In this document: positions 33,581-41,927 of the stretch, piece by piece | How positions within the stretch are numbered: position 1 is the stretch's first letter | Layout of the letters: every line of letters starts with the position of its first letter | Origin: Allokutzneria multivorans | Lineage (GTDB): Bacteria > Actinomycetota > Actinomycetes > Mycobacteriales > Pseudonocardiaceae | Length of the DNA stretch: 64,000 nucleotides | Reading direction: 5' to 3' | NCBI RefSeq assembly: GCF_039537405.1 | Contig: NZ_BAABAL010000017.1 | Span: 186,001 to 250,000, forward strand | Notes under the pieces: generated by a model | Databases searched by the model: none | The model's input: the letters and a program-made list of their open reading frames with translations, nothing else | What the model was told of the DNA's origin: nothing | Made by a program: the position numbers and the translations under genes

Positions 33581-34366
33581 TCAGTGGAACAGCGGGGGCA
33601 CGGTCGGCAGGACCTCCTCGGGCGGGCCGCTGAGACGGCACTCCACCGCGAGGGAACCGGTATAGCCGATCTCCGCCAGCGTCGCGGTCAACACCTTCCA
33701 ATCGAGGTGGCCGGCGCCGGGCTCCAAGCGGTTGGAGTCGCTGATCTGCACGTGGCCCAACCACGGCGCGGCCTCGCGGAGGGCATTCATGGGCTCGGCC
33801 TCCTCGATGTTCATGTGGTAGGTGTCGGCGCCGACCCGGACACCGTCGCAGTCCGTTGCCTTGATCAGTTCGATGGCGTGGTCGAGGCGGTTGACCATGT
33901 GGTCCTCGTAGCGGTTCAACGGCTCCAACAACAGCACAACGCCCTCGCGCTCGGCGTGCTCACCCAGTTCGTTCAGCGCCTCCAACAGCACCTTGCGGTC
34001 CTCCTCGGCGCTGCGCGGCGGGACGAACGGAGGCAGGCGGTACGAGAACATGCCCCACGAAGCCGGAGTCATCGCGCCGACACCTTCAAGCTCGGCGATC
34101 ACCGAGAGCTGACTTGCCATGTTGGTGATCGCATCACGGCGGCGGTCGGCGTCGAAGTCGCCGATGAAGTGCGACATCTCCACGCAGACGGTCGGCATCA
34201 CGACACCGGCGGCCTTCGCCTGACGCAGCTCGGGAACGCGGTCGCGGAAAGCGAGATCGCCCTTGCCTCGCAACTCGATGGCCTCGAAACCGGCGCGTCG
34301 CGCGAAGTCCCACTTCGCCAGCAGGGTGGCACCGGGCAACATCTGCTCCTGGCAGGACAACAACAT
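33581..34366 (-). CDS. Sugar phosphate isomerase/epimerase (AP-endonuclease-2 TIM barrel)
   Basis: 261 residues from ATG at 34366. TIM-barrel signatures: FEAIELRGKGDLAFRDRVPELRQAKAAGV, VVLLLEPLNRYEDHMVNRLDHAIELIKATD (metal Glu), ADTYHMNIEEAEP and GHVQISDSNRLEPGAGHLDW, SLAVECR. This pattern is that of xylose-isomerase-like epimerases (IolE/IolI, hydroxypyruvate isomerase type). It follows the dehydrogenase gene with a 2-bp gap. Together they suggest a sugar or polyol oxidation/isomerisation step, substrate unknown. Confidence 0.88.
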   Translation of the reverse strand: MLLSCQEQMLPGATLLAKWDFARRAGFEAIELRGKGDLAFRDRVPELRQAKAAGVVMPTVCVEMSHFIGDFDADRRRDAITNMASQLSVIAELEGVGAMTPASWGMFSYRLPPFVPPRSAEEDRKVLLEALNELGEHAEREGVVLLLEPLNRYEDHMVNRLDHAIELIKATDCDGVRVGADTYHMNIEEAEPMNALREAAPWLGHVQISDSNRLEPGAGHLDWKVLTATLAEIGYTGSLAVECRLSGPPEEVLPTVPPLFH

Positions 34367-34368
34367 CG

Positions 34369-35421
34369 TCAACTCCCGTCCACATCGGCGAAATCGAGCA
34401 CTACCTGCAACGTGTCGGCGGGGCGCTCGTCGATCTCGGCGAAGGCCCGCGCCACCTCGCGCGCGCCCATCACGTGCGACACCAGCGGAAGCGGATCGAG
34501 CGTGCCTGCGGCGACGAGGTCCATGAAAGTGCGCTGCAACCGCTCCACCGACCACCGCTGCGCCAGCCCGGGATTCACCCCGCCGATCTGCGACGCGACC
34601 AAGCGCACGCGGTTGTGGTGGAACTCCTCGCCGAGCCGCAGGCCGATCGCATCCCCTTGGTAGAAGCCGGAAGCGACCACGCGACCAGCCACGCCGACGG
34701 ACCTGATCGCCTCGTGCAAAGCCCTCACCGAGCCGCTGATCTCGATGCACGTGTCCGCACCGCGCCCGTCGGTGTGCGTGGTGATCCGCTCCGCGACCGC
34801 GTCGTCGACCGCGTTGAGCGCGAGCACGGCGCCCTGCTTCGCGGCGAGCCCCAGCCGTTGGGGGAGCGCGTCAACGGCGATCACGCGGGCGCCGTTGAGC
34901 GTCGCGAGCCGCGTGGTGATCAGGCCGAGCACGCCCTGGCCGAACACGGCGACGTCCTCGCCGAGGTGGATGTCCGCGTCCAGCACCGCGTTCAGTGCGA
35001 TCGCGCCGAGCCGCGCGAACACCCCGGCCATCGGCGGCACGGACTCCGGCAGCACGTGCCCTTCCAGCTTCGCGGCGTCCACCACTGCCTCGGAGCGGTG
35101 CCCCCAGATACCCCAAACCCGTTGCCCCACCTGGAGATCGGGCACGGAGGTCTCGGTGACCGCGCCGACCTCCTGATAGCCCCAACCGGCCACGGGGTAG
35201 CCGAAGGAGGGCGTGCCGTCCACGAACAACCGGCGCTCAGCGTCCCAGTGCTTGCTCAGGTACGGGTTCGAGCCGCGATAGGCGGTCAGCTCGGTCCCCG
35301 CCGAGATCCCCGAGTACAGCGTGCGCACCCGGACCTGCCCGGGAGCCAGCACCGCTGCGGGCTCCTCGACCAGCTCGACCGAACGCGGCGCGGAGAACTG
35401 CACGACTGTGGGCACGCGCAT
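34369..35421 (-). CDS. Zinc-type alcohol/polyol dehydrogenase (MDR)
   Basis: 350 residues from ATG at 35421 (upstream in-frame extension lies in the promoter). MDR fold: VRVRTLYSGISAGTELTAYRG, a Rossmann segment VAVFGQGVLGLITTRLATLNGARVIAVD and GADTCIEISGSVRALHEAIRSVGVAGRVVASGFYQG. The usual catalytic Cys after GI is replaced (GISAGTE), as in a subgroup of MDR proteins often found with sugar isomerases and with Gfo/Idh-type sets, so zinc catalysis is uncertain. It leads the dehydrogenase-isomerase-TetR transcription unit. Confidence 0.85.
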   Translation of the reverse strand: MRVPTVVQFSAPRSVELVEEPAAVLAPGQVRVRTLYSGISAGTELTAYRGSNPYLSKHWDAERRLFVDGTPSFGYPVAGWGYQEVGAVTETSVPDLQVGQRVWGIWGHRSEAVVDAAKLEGHVLPESVPPMAGVFARLGAIALNAVLDADIHLGEDVAVFGQGVLGLITTRLATLNGARVIAVDALPQRLGLAAKQGAVLALNAVDDAVAERITTHTDGRGADTCIEISGSVRALHEAIRSVGVAGRVVASGFYQGDAIGLRLGEEFHHNRVRLVASQIGGVNPGLAQRWSVERLQRTFMDLVAAGTLDPLPLVSHVMGAREVARAFAEIDERPADTLQVVLDFADVDGS

Positions 35422-35527
35422 ACCTAGCCGCACGGACTTATGTCTTGTCAAGCGACAGAAGTGGGAGGTAACCGGCATTTCACGGGTCACCGGTTGATAT
35501 GAGTGGGCGACGTGTTGAGGAGGCGCC

Positions 35528-36259
35528 GTGCTCACCCCCGAACTCACCCCTGCTCTGACGAGGCGCAACGGTGTCGCGCGCCCGCTCGCGATCGGCGGCA
35601 CGGTCGCCGCGCTGAGCGCCGTCGCGATCATCGCCGTGCTCGACCTGGTCCCGGCCATCGGCATGATCAACCCGGTGCGGCGCACGATCAGCGAACACGC
35701 GCTCGGCCCGAACCGGGTGGTCTACGACATCGCGTTGCTGCTGCTCGCGGTCGGGTCGCTGGCGATCCTCGCGGCACTGGAGCGAGGCGGCCTGGTCCGG
35801 CTCCGCTCGGTCGGGGCGGTCCTGCTCGCCCTGTGGAGCGCCGGGCTGACCGTGGTCGTGCTCTTCCCCAAGCACAACTGGGCCGTCGGGCCGAGCCTCA
35901 GCGGCGACATCCACCGCGTCGGCAGCCTCGTGGCGTTCCTCAGCCTGCCCGTCGCCGTGCTGCTCATCGCCCGCCGCTGGCTGCGCGACGAGCGGTGGGG
36001 CGTGCACGCGAGGCGCACCCGCGCGCTCGGCGTGCTGGCCGTGCTGTCCTTCGCGCCCGTCGTCTACGTGCTGGTCTACGCGATGGCGGTCGGCGGTTCG
36101 TGGTGGCAGGTGCTCCCGCTCGGCGTGATTGAACGCTTGCTCGCGCTGTGCGAGGTCATCGCGGTCGTCGGCGTAGGGGTGTGGGCGATCGCCTCGACCC
36201 GGCCCGTGGTCGCTGAGCCGTTTCGAAGCCCACTTGACACCCCTGCGCCGATCGAGTGA
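35528..36259 (+). CDS. DUF998 integral membrane protein
   Basis: 243 residues from GTG at 35528, with a strong GAGGAGG site 6 bp upstream. Six hydrophobic helices (about 20-45, 60-80, 92-110, 125-145, 165-190, 205-225). Conserved DUF998 features include TISEHALGPNR near the first loop and the PKHNW/GDIHRVGS middle segment. Function unknown. The stop overlaps a GTG start of the thioesterase gene (GTGA), linking it to carrier-protein enzymes. Confidence 0.85.
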   Translation: MLTPELTPALTRRNGVARPLAIGGTVAALSAVAIIAVLDLVPAIGMINPVRRTISEHALGPNRVVYDIALLLLAVGSLAILAALERGGLVRLRSVGAVLLALWSAGLTVVVLFPKHNWAVGPSLSGDIHRVGSLVAFLSLPVAVLLIARRWLRDERWGVHARRTRALGVLAVLSFAPVVYVLVYAMAVGGSWWQVLPLGVIERLLALCEVIAVVGVGVWAIASTRPVVAEPFRSPLDTPAPIE

Positions 36260-36993
36260 CCTCATCGGTGATGACGAACCGAGTTGTGCGCCCCAAGCCG
36301 AAGCCGGACGCGCGGCGCGTGCTGATCTGCCTGAGCTACGCGGGCGGAGGCACCGCGCCGTTCCGTGGCTGGGCCGACCGCGTGCCGCATGACGTCGAGC
36401 TGGCGCTGGTCTGCTACCCCGGCCGGGAGCGGCGCACCCGCGAGGAGATGCCGCCGACCTGGGCGCAACTGCTCGCCGACGTCGAACTCGCCGTCGAGGA
36501 AGCCGCCGCCGGGCGCCCCTACGTGCTCTTCGGGCACAGCATGGGCGGCGCCGTCGCGGCGAGCCTCGCGACGCGGTCCGCCAAGGCCGCCTCGGTCGTG
36601 CTGTCGGCGACACGTTCGCCCACGTCGGGGTTGAAGTACACGCTCGGCCCGCACGACACCGACGACGAGTACGTCGAGTGGATCAGGGAGAAGGCCCAGG
36701 TCCCCGACGAGGTCCTCGAACACCCGGAGCTGCGCGAGATGGCGATCTCCATGCTGCGCGGTGACATCACGGCCCTGCACGACCTGGTGTACGACCCCGC
36801 CGTGCGGATCAGTGCGCCGACGCAGGTCCTCTACGGCGAGCTGGACGAGGTCGACGAGGCGGCCGTGCGCGGTTGGGGTGAGATCGTCACCGGAGACCTG
36901 CGGATCGACCGGCTGCCCGGCGGCCACTTCTATGTGCCCGAGGTCTGGGAACGGCTGCCGGAACACATTCACGCGCTGCGAGAGGACGGCTGA
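36256..36993 (+). CDS. Type II thioesterase
   Basis: 245 residues from GTG at 36256 (overlapping the DUF998 stop) or 240 from ATG at 36271. Alpha/beta hydrolase with N-terminal CLSYAGGGTAPFRGWADRVP, nucleophile GHSMGG (Ser90 in the short form), Asp in LYGELDEVD and His in PGGHFYV, as in RifR/GrsT-type proofreading thioesterases. Such enzymes hydrolyse stalled acyl chains from carrier proteins of polyketide or nonribosomal peptide synthases. The phosphopantetheinyl transferase follows at once, but no synthase is close. Confidence 0.93.
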   Translation: MTSSVMTNRVVRPKPKPDARRVLICLSYAGGGTAPFRGWADRVPHDVELALVCYPGRERRTREEMPPTWAQLLADVELAVEEAAAGRPYVLFGHSMGGAVAASLATRSAKAASVVLSATRSPTSGLKYTLGPHDTDDEYVEWIREKAQVPDEVLEHPELREMAISMLRGDITALHDLVYDPAVRISAPTQVLYGELDEVDEAAVRGWGEIVTGDLRIDRLPGGHFYVPEVWERLPEHIHALREDG

Positions 36994-36994
36994 G

Positions 36995-37729
36995 GTGCCC
37001 AAGGCGGACGTGTGGTGGGTCGAGCTGGGCTCGGTGCCACTGGAGCCGATGCTGGCCTGGCTCAACGACGAGGAGCGCGACCGCTGGTCCCGCTACCTCA
37101 AGGACGACGACAAGCAGCGGTTCCTCCTCGGCGCCTCGCTGTCCAGGGCGATCGTCGCGCGCTCGCTCGGTGTCGCCGCCGCCGACGTTCCGCTGGAGCG
37201 GCACTGCTCCCGCTGCGAGGGGCCGCACGGGCCTGTGACGTCGCCTCTGCCGGGCGCTCCGAAGCTCTCCGTCACGCATGCTGGGGAGCTGGTCGGCGTC
37301 GCCGCGTCGATGGACGGCTTGGTCGGGCTCGACGTGGAGCCGTCGTCCGGGCGCGCGCCGTTGAAGGACTTGAGCGTGGTGTTCGGGCCTGACGAGATCG
37401 CGGGCATCACGCGGGCCGGTGGCGGCTCGGAGCCTTTCCTGCGCATGTGGACCCGCAAGGAGGCCGTGGTCAAGGCGGTCGGCGTCGGCTTCATGGTGTC
37501 GCTGCCCGATGTGGTCCTCACCGGTCCGGCCAGTGCTCCGCGCCTGCTCAGCTGGCCCGCGGAGGAGCCCGGCGCGGACCGCTACCCCGCCGAGATGCGC
37601 ATGGCCGACGTCCAGGCTCCGCGTGATCACGTCGGTGCCGTGGCCGTGGTGGCCGAGCGCGCGGCGGGCGAACTCGTGGTCGCCCAGCACAACGGCGCCG
37701 ATCTGCTCACCGCCGCGATCCCCGCGTAG
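36995..37729 (+). CDS. 4'-phosphopantetheinyl transferase (Sfp type)
   Basis: 244 residues from GTG at 36995, one base after the thioesterase stop. Motifs of the Sfp group: LSVTHAGELVGVAAS (P1), VGLDVEP (110-116, Mg-binding Asp/Glu) and MWTRKEAVVKAVG (152-163). It transfers phosphopantetheine from CoA to carrier proteins, converting apo to holo forms. With the type II thioesterase it is a carrier-protein maintenance pair. It may serve the terminal cluster after 59 kb, the ACP at 856-1107, or both. Confidence 0.93.
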   Translation: MPKADVWWVELGSVPLEPMLAWLNDEERDRWSRYLKDDDKQRFLLGASLSRAIVARSLGVAAADVPLERHCSRCEGPHGPVTSPLPGAPKLSVTHAGELVGVAASMDGLVGLDVEPSSGRAPLKDLSVVFGPDEIAGITRAGGGSEPFLRMWTRKEAVVKAVGVGFMVSLPDVVLTGPASAPRLLSWPAEEPGADRYPAEMRMADVQAPRDHVGAVAVVAERAAGELVVAQHNGADLLTAAIPA

Positions 37730-37792
37730 TTCCCGCTGGTTCACTCGGCTGCGGGTAGCTTTGCGGCTGCTTAATGTGGAACTTTCTCATGT

Positions 37793-39625
37793 ATGAGGGT
37801 GTTCGCGGTCACACTTGTTCTCGCGCTGCTGGCGGCTGGGGCTCCCGTGGCCTCGGCTTCGGATGACAGCGGCACGGTCGTTGTCGGCACCAAGTCCGTT
37901 GGTGGGCGGACGGTTCACGTGTTCCGCGATCAGCTCGGCCGTGAGGTGGTGCTGCGCGGCTTCAACGTCTCCGGCACCACGAAGCTCAATGAGCACGGCA
38001 GGCTGCCTTTCGCGTCCGTGGCCGATGCCGCGCGCTCCGCGACTTCGATGCGCGACGAGACGGGGGCGAACGCGGTCCGTTTTCTCGTTGCGTGGGACGG
38101 AGTGCAGCCCGCGCCGAACACCATCGACACCGCCTACCTTTCCCGGGCTACTGCGCAGATCCGTGAGTTCACGCGTCGCGGAGTGCACGTGCTGCTCGAC
38201 TTCCACCAGGACCTGTTCTCGCGCGATCTGTTCAACGTCGATAGCTGGTACACGGGCAATGGGGCTCCGAAGTGGGTGATCGACGCGGCCAAGTACCCCA
38301 AGGAGCATTGCGTCGCGTGTGTGACGTGGGGCCAGAACCAGTGGCAGAACGACGCCGTCCGCTCGGCCTTCCGCGATTTTTGGCTCAACCGCAAGCTTGA
38401 GACGCCCGCCGGGCAGATCGGCATGCAGGACGCTTTCCTCGACCAGGCCGCCGCGACCATGCGGCACGTGAAGAATTCCTTGCCCGCCAAGGAGTTCGGC
38501 CTCGTGCTCGGGCTCGACCCGTTCAACGAGCCCGCCGACGGTGAGGGCGCGATCTCCTTGACTGACCGCGAGAAGGAGCTGATCTGGCCGTTCTACCAAC
38601 GTGTTCGCGCGCGCATGGACGCCGTGGGGTGGCAGGACAAGCCGCTCTACGCCGAGCCGTTGGTGAACTGGAACCTGGCCGTTGTCGGGATTCGGCGCGG
38701 TGGGTTCGGCAGCATCGGGAGCATGGGGCCGCGCTATGTGTTCAACTCCCACTTCTACGACACTTTGCGCCTCTCGATCGATCCGACCAAACCCGGTGAC
38801 GGCGGATATGCCAATCAGACCAACGAGATCCGCGAGCGCTCCGAGCAGTTGGGCACTGTTGGTTTTCTCTCCGAGTTCGGTCACCGCATGAGCGGTTGGT
38901 CCTCCGAGAAGGCGCCGATGATCCTCAAGGGCGCTTACCAGGGGCTCGATCGCGGCGCCGGGAACTCCGATTGGTGGGCTCGGCCGATGGCTGCGGGGGC
39001 GGTGATGTCCGCGACCCAGTGGCATTGGGACATCTACAACGGCAAGCACCGCGAGCTGATGAACGGCAACCCCTCCAAGGTGCAGACCGCAGGCGATGCG
39101 TGGAACGACGAGGACCATTCCGTCATTGACGCCAACGGTTTCCGCGTTGATCAACGTGTGCTCGACCGGATGTATCCTGGGGTCGTCGCGGGGGACACGC
39201 TCGCGTTCGCTTACGAGGACATGGCCAAGGACGGGTTTGCTTCGTCAACCGCCCCGTCCGTGCGGTGGCTTCAGGTGCCCGCCCAGTACCCGGCGCTCGC
39301 CAAGGTCGTGGAGAACCGCCAGTTCGGCATCCTCGCGTGGCGCGGCGGTGCACGTGGCGCGACCGAACTCCACCTGCCGCGCACGTTCTCCCCTTCGGAG
39401 TCCTCGGTCGCCGCGTCCTTCGGTGTCCACTCTGGACTGTCCACTTCGGACTCCGTGGCGCGCGTGGGTTTCGAGGCGGGATCTTCGGTCGCCCGCAAGC
39501 TCGTGATCGACGCGGGGGCCGGGGTGCACGTGGCCCTCGTCGTCAACGCCCGCGTCCCCGTCGCCGACCTCGCCGCCGCCCAACGCGACCTCACCGCGTG
39601 GGCCGCCGCCGTGGGCATGACCTGA
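37793..39625 (+). CDS. Secreted GH5 glycosidase (endoglycoceramidase-like)
   Basis: 610 residues. Signal peptide ends near ASASD (~24). The GH5 barrel is seen in VLRGFNVSG, ANAVRFLVAWDGVQP, VHVLLDFHQDLFSR; acid/base Glu246 in LDPFNEP, nucleophile Glu361 in FLSEFGH. DFHQD and FNEP are typical of the endo-glycoceramidase/GH5 subgroup. A C-terminal beta-sandwich (~505-610) follows. Predicted to hydrolyse beta-glycosidic linkages of glycolipids or glucans outside the cell. Codon use is slightly less GC3-biased than average. Its TGA stop lies inside the first palindrome of the array. Confidence 0.9.
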   Translation: MRVFAVTLVLALLAAGAPVASASDDSGTVVVGTKSVGGRTVHVFRDQLGREVVLRGFNVSGTTKLNEHGRLPFASVADAARSATSMRDETGANAVRFLVAWDGVQPAPNTIDTAYLSRATAQIREFTRRGVHVLLDFHQDLFSRDLFNVDSWYTGNGAPKWVIDAAKYPKEHCVACVTWGQNQWQNDAVRSAFRDFWLNRKLETPAGQIGMQDAFLDQAAATMRHVKNSLPAKEFGLVLGLDPFNEPADGEGAISLTDREKELIWPFYQRVRARMDAVGWQDKPLYAEPLVNWNLAVVGIRRGGFGSIGSMGPRYVFNSHFYDTLRLSIDPTKPGDGGYANQTNEIRERSEQLGTVGFLSEFGHRMSGWSSEKAPMILKGAYQGLDRGAGNSDWWARPMAAGAVMSATQWHWDIYNGKHRELMNGNPSKVQTAGDAWNDEDHSVIDANGFRVDQRVLDRMYPGVVAGDTLAFAYEDMAKDGFASSTAPSVRWLQVPAQYPALAKVVENRQFGILAWRGGARGATELHLPRTFSPSESSVAASFGVHSGLSTSDSVARVGFEAGSSVARKLVIDAGAGVHVALVVNARVPVADLAAAQRDLTAWAAAVGMT

Positions 39626-40218
39626 ATGACTCATTCAGGTGGTTGAGGGTGCTGAATGACTCATTGAGGTACCTCAACGCACTGAATGAGTCATTGAGGT
39701 ACTTCAAGTACCCGAACGACCCTTTCGGGACCGCCCCGACGCACCGAACGGGCCGTTGGGGGCACCCCCATGTACCTGAACGACCCGTTCAGCGCGCTCA
39801 ACGCACCAAACGGGCCGTTCGGAGTGACCGACGCACCAAACGGGTCGTTGAGGGCTCCCAACGCACTGAACGGGCCGTTCAGGGTCCCTAACGCACTGAA
39901 CGGGTCGTTCAGGGCTCCGACGCACCAAACGGGTCGTTGAGGGCGCCCCCCGAGTACCTGAACGGGCCGTTGGGGGTCCCTAACGCACTGAACGGGTCGT
40001 TGAGGGCGCCTTCCGAGTACCTGAACGGGCCGTTGGGTGCGCTCAACGCACTGAACGGGTCGTTCGGGGCAGTTCCAGGTACCCGAAGGGGGCGTTCAGG
40101 GCCTTGGAGTACCCGAAGGGGTCATTGGGGGAGTTCAGGTACCTGAAGGGGTCATTCGGGGCGCTCAAGTACCTCAATGACTCATTCAGCGCGCTCAATC
40201 ACGTGAACGGGTCGTTCA
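39623..40218. repeat. Array of ~20 degenerate 17-bp palindromes
   Basis: About 20 copies of a palindrome of consensus CTGAACGGGTCGTTCAG or CTGAATGACTCATTCAG, spaced every ~29-35 bp, joined by short linkers such as GGTCCCTAACGCA or GGCGCCCCCCGAGTAC. It fills the whole space between the convergent GH5 and MFS genes. The first copy contains the GH5 stop codon (39623-39625) and the last one the MFS stop codon (40216-40218). There is no coding signal; open frames inside are artefacts of the repeat. Not a CRISPR: units are self-palindromic and the linkers are short and similar. Confidence 0.85.
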
Positions 40219-41418
40219 GGGGGTGACGGGGGTGGGGGTGGGGCGGGCGAGGGTGGTGAGGGCCAGGAGGGAGAGGGTGGAGACGGCGGCGATGGTGATG
40301 GTCATGGGGAGGGCGGTGCCGGGGCCGCCGAGGCCGACGAGCGGGGCGGTCGCGGCGGCCACGAGGAATTGGAGCATGCCGAGGAGGGCGCTGGCGCTGC
40401 CGGCGATGTGGGGGTGGTCGGCCATGCTGAGGGCGAGGGCGTTGGGGCTGATCATGCCGATGCTGGCGACGAGGGTGAACAGGGGCACGAGCAGGCCGAA
40501 GATGCCGAGCGTGCCGATGGCAGTGGTGAGCAGCAGGGCCAAGGCGGACACCAGGTTCACGCCGATGCCGACGCCGAGCAGGCGCCGAGGGCCGTAGCGG
40601 GAGACGAGGCGGCCGTTGAGCTGGCCGACGATGACGAAGCCGAGGGCGTTGACGCCGAAGATGATGCTGTAGAGCTGGGGCGAGGCGTGGTGGAGGTCCT
40701 GGATCACGAACGGCGAGCCGGAGATGTAGGCGAAGAGCGCGGCGCCGGCGAACGCGGTGGTCAAGGACAGGCCGACGAAAGCGCGGTCGGCGGAGAGGGT
40801 GCCTGCGGCGCGGAGAACGGCGCGCAGGCCGCCGGTGTTGCGGCGCGCGGCGGGGAGCGACTCGGGCAGGCCGAGCGCGACCGCGAGGAGCAGCAGGCCG
40901 CCGAAGATCGACAGGGCGGCGAAGACCCCGCGCCAGCCGGTGGAGGCGGTCAGCTCGCCGCCGATGACGGGGGCCAGGATCGGGGCGAGGCCGAAGACGA
41001 GCATCAGGGTGGAGAAGAACCGCGCGGCCTCGGCGCCGGAGTACAGGTCGCGCACCACGGCCCTGGCCACGACGATCCCGGCGGCCCCGGCGAAGCCCTG
41101 GACGAAGCGGACGACGGTGAAGCTCGCGATGTCGTCGGTGAACACGCAGGCCAGCGACGCCAGCACGAACAGGCCGATGCCGAACAGCAGCGGGCGCTTG
41201 CGGCCCCACATGTCGCTGAGCGGACCGATCACCAGCTGGCCGACGGCGAGGCCGATCATGCACGCGGTCAGCGTGAGCTGGACCTGGGAGTGGCTCGCGC
41301 CGAGCCTGGCGGCGATCTCGGGGAAGGCGGGCAGGTACATGTCCAGGCACAGCGGCCCGAACGCGCTGAGACCCCCGAGCACGAGCACCAACCGTGTCCT
41401 GCCGTTACTCTCCCGCAC
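40216..41418 (-). CDS. MFS multidrug transporter (Bcr/CflA type)
   Basis: 400 residues with 12 predicted TM helices from GTG at 41418. Start LVLVLGGLSAFGPLCLDMYLPAFPEIAARL and the loop DMWGRKRPLLFGI (motif A) are hallmarks of the Bcr/CflA drug-resistance subfamily; RFVQGFAGAAGIVVARAVVRDL is motif C region. Exports small drugs using the proton gradient. Divergent MarR gene with a shared 65-bp intergenic region makes a classic regulator-pump pair. Confidence 0.93.
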   Translation of the reverse strand: MRESNGRTRLVLVLGGLSAFGPLCLDMYLPAFPEIAARLGASHSQVQLTLTACMIGLAVGQLVIGPLSDMWGRKRPLLFGIGLFVLASLACVFTDDIASFTVVRFVQGFAGAAGIVVARAVVRDLYSGAEAARFFSTLMLVFGLAPILAPVIGGELTASTGWRGVFAALSIFGGLLLLAVALGLPESLPAARRNTGGLRAVLRAAGTLSADRAFVGLSLTTAFAGAALFAYISGSPFVIQDLHHASPQLYSIIFGVNALGFVIVGQLNGRLVSRYGPRRLLGVGIGVNLVSALALLLTTAIGTLGIFGLLVPLFTLVASIGMISPNALALSMADHPHIAGSASALLGMLQFLVAAATAPLVGLGGPGTALPMTITIAAVSTLSLLALTTLARPTPTPVTP

Positions 41419-41434
41419 CCGTCCCCCAAGTACC

Positions 41435-41456
41435 CTCAGAAGCTGTTAGCTCTGAG
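41435..41456. promoter_or_regulatory. Candidate MarR operator
   Basis: CTCAGA and TCTGAG are perfect inverted arms with a 10-bp spacer (AGCTGTTAGC), in the middle of the intergenic region between the MFS start (41418) and the MarR gene (41484). The spacer also contains the near-palindrome AGCTGTTAGCT. Confidence 0.5.
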
Positions 41457-41483
41457 ACAGAGTAATTGAGGAAGATCCGACCC

Positions 41484-41927
41484 GTGACCCCTGTTTCCCA
41501 TGACGTGGACCTCAGCTGCACCGTCGGCCGGTTGCAGCGCGCACTGCGCCGCGCCTCAGCTCGCGCGGCGGGGGATTCGGCGCTGTCCAACGCCAAGGTC
41601 GAGCTGCTGCTCGCGGTGAAGCGCCAGCCGGGGATCAGCGTGAAGGAGGTCGCGACGGTGCTCTGCGCTGCGGCCAACACCGTCAGCACGCTGGTCGGCG
41701 ACCTGGCCGACGCGGGGTTGCTGCTGCGGGAACGGGATCCCGGCAACCGCAGGGTGGTGCGGCTCGCCCTCACCGAGGACGGCCACACCACCATGGCGGA
41801 CTACCAGGACCAGCGCAGGCGCAGCGTGGCCGAGGCCGCGGCGCGGCTGAGCGAGCGGGACCGGGCCGATCTGGAACGGGCCATGCCCGCGCTGCTGCGG
41901 CTGGTGGAGGTCATCGAGCAGGGGTGA
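41484..41927 (+). CDS. MarR family regulator
   Basis: 147 residues from GTG at 41484 (an in-frame TTG is at 41466). Winged helix with NAKVELLLAVKRQPGISVKEVATVLCAAANTVSTLVGDLADAGLLLRERDPGNRRVVRLALTEDG, including the conserved wing DPGNRR. It very likely represses the divergent Bcr/CflA pump and itself, released by the pump's substrate. Its 3' end overlaps the end of the convergent glycosyltransferase gene by 17 bp. Confidence 0.92.
   Translation: MTPVSHDVDLSCTVGRLQRALRRASARAAGDSALSNAKVELLLAVKRQPGISVKEVATVLCAAANTVSTLVGDLADAGLLLRERDPGNRRVVRLALTEDGHTTMADYQDQRRRSVAEAAARLSERDRADLERAMPALLRLVEVIEQG

Noticed and set aside
39265..40146. Repeat-encoded proteins in the palindrome array
   Set aside because: Open frames arise from the repeat period; both strands and several frames are open, no start signal or family.
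39623..40218. CRISPR array
   Set aside because: Units are palindromic, degenerate and closely spaced with similar short linkers; no unique spacers and no cas genes.
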